Of a DNA stretch of 32,109 nt, positions 30,239 to 32,109 are shown one piece after another. Origin of the DNA: Lingula anatina. Taxonomy: Eukaryota; Brachiopoda; Lingulata; Lingulida; Lingulidae. The notes beneath the pieces were generated by a model, which saw only the letters and a program-made list of their open reading frames with translations, did not search any database and was not told the origin of the DNA. A program made the translations under genes and the position numbers. Location of the stretch: assembly GCF_001039355.2 (NCBI RefSeq), contig NW_019775801.1:165161-197269 (forward strand), in the 5' to 3' direction. The number at the start of each line of letters is the position of its first letter. Positions within the stretch are counted from its first letter, which is position 1.

Positions 30239-30766
30239 TGCCATTCTCTTCAGCACTGTTATACAGGACACAACTCTTAACTGCATACTGAACATAATTT
30301 TGTCCACTTCTGCTACTTGTCCACTTCTGCTTAATAACCACTGATATAGTCAGCGGTATCAAAGATTTGTGACATTTACCACAGTGAACTTTGACATAAT
30401 AATTACATTTCTTATTTCCATTATATTCCGCCATGTTTTTTTTTTCTTTTTGAGAAAAGAGAGTATAATGTCACTTCCATCATGCAAAACAGTTAAAATG
30501 TTGACCTTCAAATTCTGAAATCTTTTGTTCAAGCTGTTAACAAATGAAAGGGAACACATTTTTAATAGCAGTACAGCAAAGTATAATCTGTCTGAGCAAC
30601 TTATCTTTTTTTTCATTATCTGTTAGCATTTTTCTCACTAACCTTTTCCACCAGAGGCTCCTATTGCCACAACTTCACCAGGGGAGAAAAGGTTTGCATC
30701 TATTATGGTCTTGTGAACTTCTTCCTCAAATGCCCAAAAGAAGCAGTCTTTACACAGAGCATCTCC
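20280..30766 (-). CDS. ctu1: CTU1/NCS6, cytosolic tRNA 2-thiolation protein 1 (13 exons, 5' incomplete)
   Basis: CTU1 with CTU2 installs the sulfur of 2-thiouridine at wobble U34 of tRNA-Lys, -Glu and -Gln (mcm5s2U) in the cytosol. It adenylates the base and takes sulfur relayed by URM1. The coding exons, in order, are 30643-30766, 28347-28465, 26473-26529, 26186-26243, 25298-25417, 24471-24520, 23471-23535, 22460-22525, 21978-22036, 21730-21789, 21293-21380, 20830-20863 and 20280-20390. All introns are GT-AG, and the frame holds across every junction to give 336 codons and TGA. In window numbering, residues 5 and 8 are the second half of the N-terminal zinc finger. SGGKDST (38-44) is the ATP-binding PP-loop, and VDEGI (68-72) follows. 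C120, C123 and C212 match the three Fe-S cysteines of the TtuA/Ncs6 family. GHNADD is at 146-151, RGHAR at 220-224, and the C-terminal zinc ribbon uses C262, C265, C274 and C277. The start codon and first CxxC are absent and lie upstream. Confidence 0.96.
20830..20863 (-). CDS. ctu1: CTU1 exon 12 of window (34-bp exon)
   Basis: The shortest exon, reading (K)[11 protein letters not shown]. The LGIGK motif follows the zinc ribbon in the family. Acceptor TTTATAG, donor GTATATTTA. Confidence 0.9.
21293..21380 (-). CDS. ctu1: CTU1 exon 11 of window (C-terminal zinc ribbon)
   Basis: 88 bp reading (G)[19 protein letters not shown] then LEGLNKGLP. All four zinc-ligand cysteines lie in this exon. Acceptor ATTGTAG, donor GTATGTGAA. 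Confidence 0.95.
21730..21789 (-). CDS. ctu1: CTU1 exon 10 of window
   Basis: 60 bp reading (D)[19 protein letters not shown] plus one base; IIHSGE aligns with the DLVHSAE helix of the human protein. Acceptor TTTTTCAG, donor GTATAATG. Confidence 0.93.
21978..22036 (-). CDS. ctu1: CTU1 exon 9 of window (RGHAR)
   Basis: 59 bp reading (R)[19 protein letters not shown] plus one base. RGHAR is a signature of the family. Acceptor TTCAACAG, donor GTTAGTAAA. Confidence 0.95.
22460..22525 (-). CDS. ctu1: CTU1 exon 8 of window (third Fe-S cysteine)
   Basis: 66 bp reading [20 protein letters not shown] then Y and two bases of Arg220. The Cys of STECIYSP is the position of the third cluster ligand in TtuA/Ncs6 proteins. 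Acceptor TTTTGTAG, donor GTAAGTTAG. Confidence 0.95.
23471..23535 (-). CDS. ctu1: CTU1 exon 7 of window
   Basis: 65 bp reading [20 protein letters not shown] then V and two bases of Met198. ALPR-KP-KY is a conserved family block. Acceptor TTTTTCAG, donor GTGAGTTT. Confidence 0.94.
24471..24520 (-). CDS. ctu1: CTU1 exon 6 of window
   Basis: 50 bp reading (I)[16 protein letters not shown], matching the family NFLRGD-RL segment. Acceptor CTTTCAG, donor GTAAGTAAC. Confidence 0.93.
25298..25417 (-). CDS. ctu1: CTU1 exon 5 of window (CTFCG and GHNADD)
   Basis: 120 bp. The exon completes Cys120 and continues [15 protein letters not shown], giving the CxxC pair at 120 and 123. It then reads [18 protein letters not shown]. 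Acceptor TTAAAG, donor GTAAGTATG. Confidence 0.95.
25442..25610 (-). repeat. Dispersed family with CATGGGCCTGAAG block, copy C, in CTU1 intron
   Basis: The reverse complement reads GACTCTCATGGGCCTG, then AAATTTGGTGTTGATTTT, CTGTTAAGCATTATGTAA, TTGCATC and ATTGACAAAAT, in the same order as copies A and B. It lies in the intron between exons 25298-25417 and 26186-26243. Confidence 0.6.
25640..26080 (+). repeat. Diverged copy of the 160-bp-unit repeat in CTU1 intron
   Basis: GGCTGGTTTTCAAACTCTGC, then AATATTCATCA, ACAACAGGTCTACCAATTTT and ATAATATATGCCGAAAAAAGC follow the block order of the 160-bp unit. Identity is low and the boundaries are approximate. Confidence 0.4.
26186..26243 (-). CDS. 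ctu1: CTU1 exon 4 of window (LYGWTMD motif)
   Basis: 58 bp reading [19 protein letters not shown] plus the first base of Cys120. Acceptor CAATAG, donor GTAAGTAC. Confidence 0.94.
26473..26529 (-). CDS. ctu1: CTU1 exon 3 of window
   Basis: 57 bp, phase 0 on both sides, reading [19 protein letters not shown]. Acceptor CTCTTCCAG, donor GTTTGT. It matches the family segment between GYRD and the LYGWTMD motif. Confidence 0.94.
27524..27640 (+). repeat. GGGGAGTCA cluster in CTU1 intron
   Basis: GGGGAGTCA occurs five times in 111 bp (27528, 27548, 27581, 27614, 27630), spaced 16-33 bp and separated by AT-rich spacers such as AAAATTTCA and AAAATGAAAATCT. In one frame it gives a repetitive GESHF-like peptide, which follows from the DNA repeat. 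Confidence 0.7.
27641..28330. other. Probable unassigned insertion in CTU1 intron
   Basis: This stretch is richer in GC than the surrounding intron and holds short frames on both strands without known domains. A perfect hairpin, TTTGACCTT-GAAATA-AAGGTCAAA, lies at 27990-28013. It contains the 19-bp block shared with 17844-17862, followed in both places by GCTGG-GGTACAAT. A mobile element is likely but its ends were not found. Confidence 0.35.
28347..28465 (-). CDS. ctu1: CTU1 exon 2 of window (PP-loop end, VDEGI)
   Basis: Begins with two bases completing the Asp of SGGKDST, then [15 protein letters not shown], and later [17 protein letters not shown]. Acceptor TTTTCAG, donor GTTAGG. The preceding intron is the largest seen, 2177 bp. 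Confidence 0.95.
28855..29077. mobile_element. Harbinger-type MITE with perfect 24-bp inverted repeats
   Basis: CCCCCTTTACACTGGACGGC and the next four bases GTCC (28857-28880) are exactly complementary to 29052-29075. The next outer bases (AG / TA) differ. TAA flanks both sides, at 28852-28854 and 29078-29080, a 3-bp duplication as in PIF/Harbinger. The 223-bp element has no coding capacity. Near the right end GGACGCAGAAA is repeated twice and is mirrored by CTTCTGCGTCC near the left end, extending the inverted ends. It lies in the first intron seen of CTU1. The perfect ends suggest recent insertion. Confidence 0.85.
29625..29707. repeat. Short direct repeat, 27 bp twice
   Basis: TTATCATTTTCATCTTTATT plus TCCAAGA at 29625-29651 recurs at 29681-29707 with one mismatch, 56 bp apart, separated by a TATA-rich spacer. 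Confidence 0.75.
30179..30236. repeat. (AT)n microsatellite in CTU1 intron
   Basis: About 28 uninterrupted AT dinucleotides. The long YIYIYI frames over it are artefacts of the repeat. Confidence 0.95.
30643..30766 (-). CDS. ctu1: CTU1 exon 1 of window (zinc-finger half and PP-loop start)
   Basis: Phase 0 start after TTTTTGCAG; reads [17 protein letters not shown] and ends [10 protein letters not shown] plus one base, donor GTTAGTGAG. The intron falls inside the PP-loop, between K and D of SGGKDST. The opening GDALCKDC is mid-finger, so a further upstream coding exon must exist. Confidence 0.95.
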
Positions 30767-31446
30767 CTGCAAAAATAAAGTTATGTGGATAAAATTGAGC
30801 ATTTACAATATGATAATGTAATACATTTAAAAAAATCCTCTGTCAGATGACTTACTAGTATGTGGACATCTTAATATAACTAAGCCAAAGTTGAAGCCAG
30901 TCCATCATGTTGCTTTTTTAATCAAGGAAAAATGCTGTACTCTAGTCAACCCAATCCTACACTTCGCTTTTAAATTTCAGAATTTAAATTACATACAAAT
31001 ATTTTTAGTTCATGATAACATACACATTAAAATCTGAGGGACAGAGGGCATCCCCGCTATGCTTCATTTATTTATGCTTCATGGAGTTTTCTGTATTAGA
31101 TAAATAAGGTAATGACTCCATCTTTTAAATGGGCAAAAATATATAACTTTCAGATACATCAATTTAAAATCATAAAAATTATATTTTTCTATAGTATTTG
31201 TGGTGCTTGTAATGCATAGAATAGAACTATAAGGTAATCTACTTTTTAATTTGGTTGCAACCACTAAATACGAATGCTCTTATTTTAAGAAATTAAGTTT
31301 TAAAAAATACAGGATCTGTAAAATTCACAATTTTCCCCCCATTGAAAAGATCAAATCATTACTGTAATCACTTGTCATTCTGATCCTCAGTGATTTCAAC
31401 AATAAAAAATAATTTATTTATTCATTCTATCAAAAACATTTAAAAA
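30767..31446. other. CTU1 5' intron, no upstream exon found
   Basis: The acceptor of the first visible exon (TTTATTTTTGCAG) starts this stretch on the minus strand. I searched it for a donor preceded by codons for the missing N-terminal CxxC and start and saw none. The first coding exon probably lies beyond the window. Confidence 0.5.
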
Positions 31447-31570
31447 CAAGGCAGCAAAGCTGTCAAATGTACAGACAAAAAACAGGAAATAACTATGCAC
31501 AAAATGGGTTACTGTCAATTCTGATGCAAAAGTACATTATGTTAAACTGCAAATTCAACATCAAATTTTA
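31447..31570 (-). repeat. Dispersed family with CATGGGCCTGAAG block, copy D (3' part)
   Basis: The reverse complement reads AAATTTGATGTTGAATTTGC, CATAATGTA, TTGCATCAGAATTGACAGTA, then TTTTGTCTGTACATTTGACA and GCTTTGCTGCCTTGTT. It is the closest match to copy B at 17268-17390 and lacks the CATGGGCC part. Confidence 0.7.
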
Positions 31571-31619
31571 ATGATTGAATCTGACAAACTGCAATGATAT
31601 GAGTTTATTTCCATTTTTG

Positions 31620-32109
31620 AAACTTTATTACACAATACATAATAACAAGTTTACCATCATTTTCACATAATCAACTAATAATGTTGTAAAGATGCAGGAA
31701 ATGCCAAACAAACACTTTTACGTATCTTATTAATTAAATAATGAAACTGTTAACATGCCTAAGAAATGAATCTGAGGAAATGTGAAGAAACGGCATTTCT
31801 TTAAAATAATGGCCCGATTAAGCTGATTTTTGAACTCAACCTGCGTTTTAGCAGGAATGACCACTCCCGTGAGTTTCATGACAATTGGCCTATCTGTTTT
31901 TCTTATATTGTATTTACTGTGTTGCATATATGCTGAAAAGTGAAGAAAAAAGCATAACTACTAAAACAGTGGCCTGATCATGCCGATTTTCGAACCTGAC
32001 CTGTGATATAATAAGATCGATTACTCCTGTGAGTTTCATGACAACAGGCCTATCAGTTTTCCTTGAAATGTGTTTTCAGTGTTGCATATATGCTGAAAAG
32101 TTAAAAAAA
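31620..32109. repeat. Dispersed repeat with 160-bp units, copy 2 (cut by window edge)
   Basis: It starts AAACTTTATTACACAATACA, matching copy 1 from base 5971, and shares ACTGTTAACATGCCTAAGA. GTTGCATATATGCTGAAAAG occurs at 31921 and 32081, exactly 160 bp apart. It continues past the right end of the window. Confidence 0.75.

Noticed and set aside
30104-30434. Long YIYIYI open frames on both strands
   Set aside because: They are produced by the (AT)n microsatellite; no coding context.
1-32109. tRNA, rRNA, CRISPR arrays and bacterial-type operons
   Set aside because: No B-box-like GGTTCGAATCC with a foldable tRNA context was seen, repeats lack CRISPR regularity, and the split gene and LINEs show animal nuclear DNA.

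Overview
The window is nuclear DNA of an animal, most likely a marine invertebrate. It is AT-rich, gene-poor and full of transposon remnants. It carries one gene split by twelve canonical GT-AG introns. The non-LTR elements are of Tx1/L1, CR1/L2 and RTE-like types, and there are a PIF/Harbinger transposon, MITEs, a solo LTR and long (TA)n tracts. An echinoderm, hemichordate, amphioxus or lophotrochozoan would all fit; I cannot name the species.

The one convincing host gene is CTU1 (NCS6/ATPBD3, cytosolic tRNA 2-thiolation protein 1), on the minus strand at 20280-30766. Thirteen coding exons could be placed base by base. All junctions keep frame and give 336 contiguous codons plus a stop. The protein has the PP-loop SGGKDST, three cysteines of the Fe-S type, GHNADD, RGHAR and a C-terminal zinc ribbon. 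Only the first coding exon is missing, and it probably lies beyond the right edge.

Left part (1-9750): a 5'-truncated, frameshifted Tx1/L1-like LINE with a poly(A) tail (about 300-2750); a GCACAC-rich 124-bp tandem repeat (about 3060-3510); a minus-strand array of exon-like units (4680-5970) split by a 540-bp solo LTR with a perfect AATG duplication; a dispersed repeat built of about 160-bp tandem units (5971-6773); then mostly unassigned DNA. Middle part (9750-20280): a CR1/L2-like RT fragment abutting the 160-bp repeat, two copies of a CAGGGGCGGAT element, an internally deleted Harbinger element with TTA duplications, a candidate TA-flanked MITE with internal tandem repeats, an RTE-like RT end, a dispersed tandem family, a (TA)n tract and a TIR-like nonautonomous element.

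Right part (20280-32109): the CTU1 gene, whose introns hold a Harbinger-type MITE with perfect 24-bp inverted repeats, a GGGGAGTCA cluster, copies of families seen further left, and an (AT)n tract. The window ends inside a second copy of the 160-bp-unit repeat. Apart from CTU1, nothing recognisable as a working gene was found. The exon-like array at 4680-5970 is the least explained structure.
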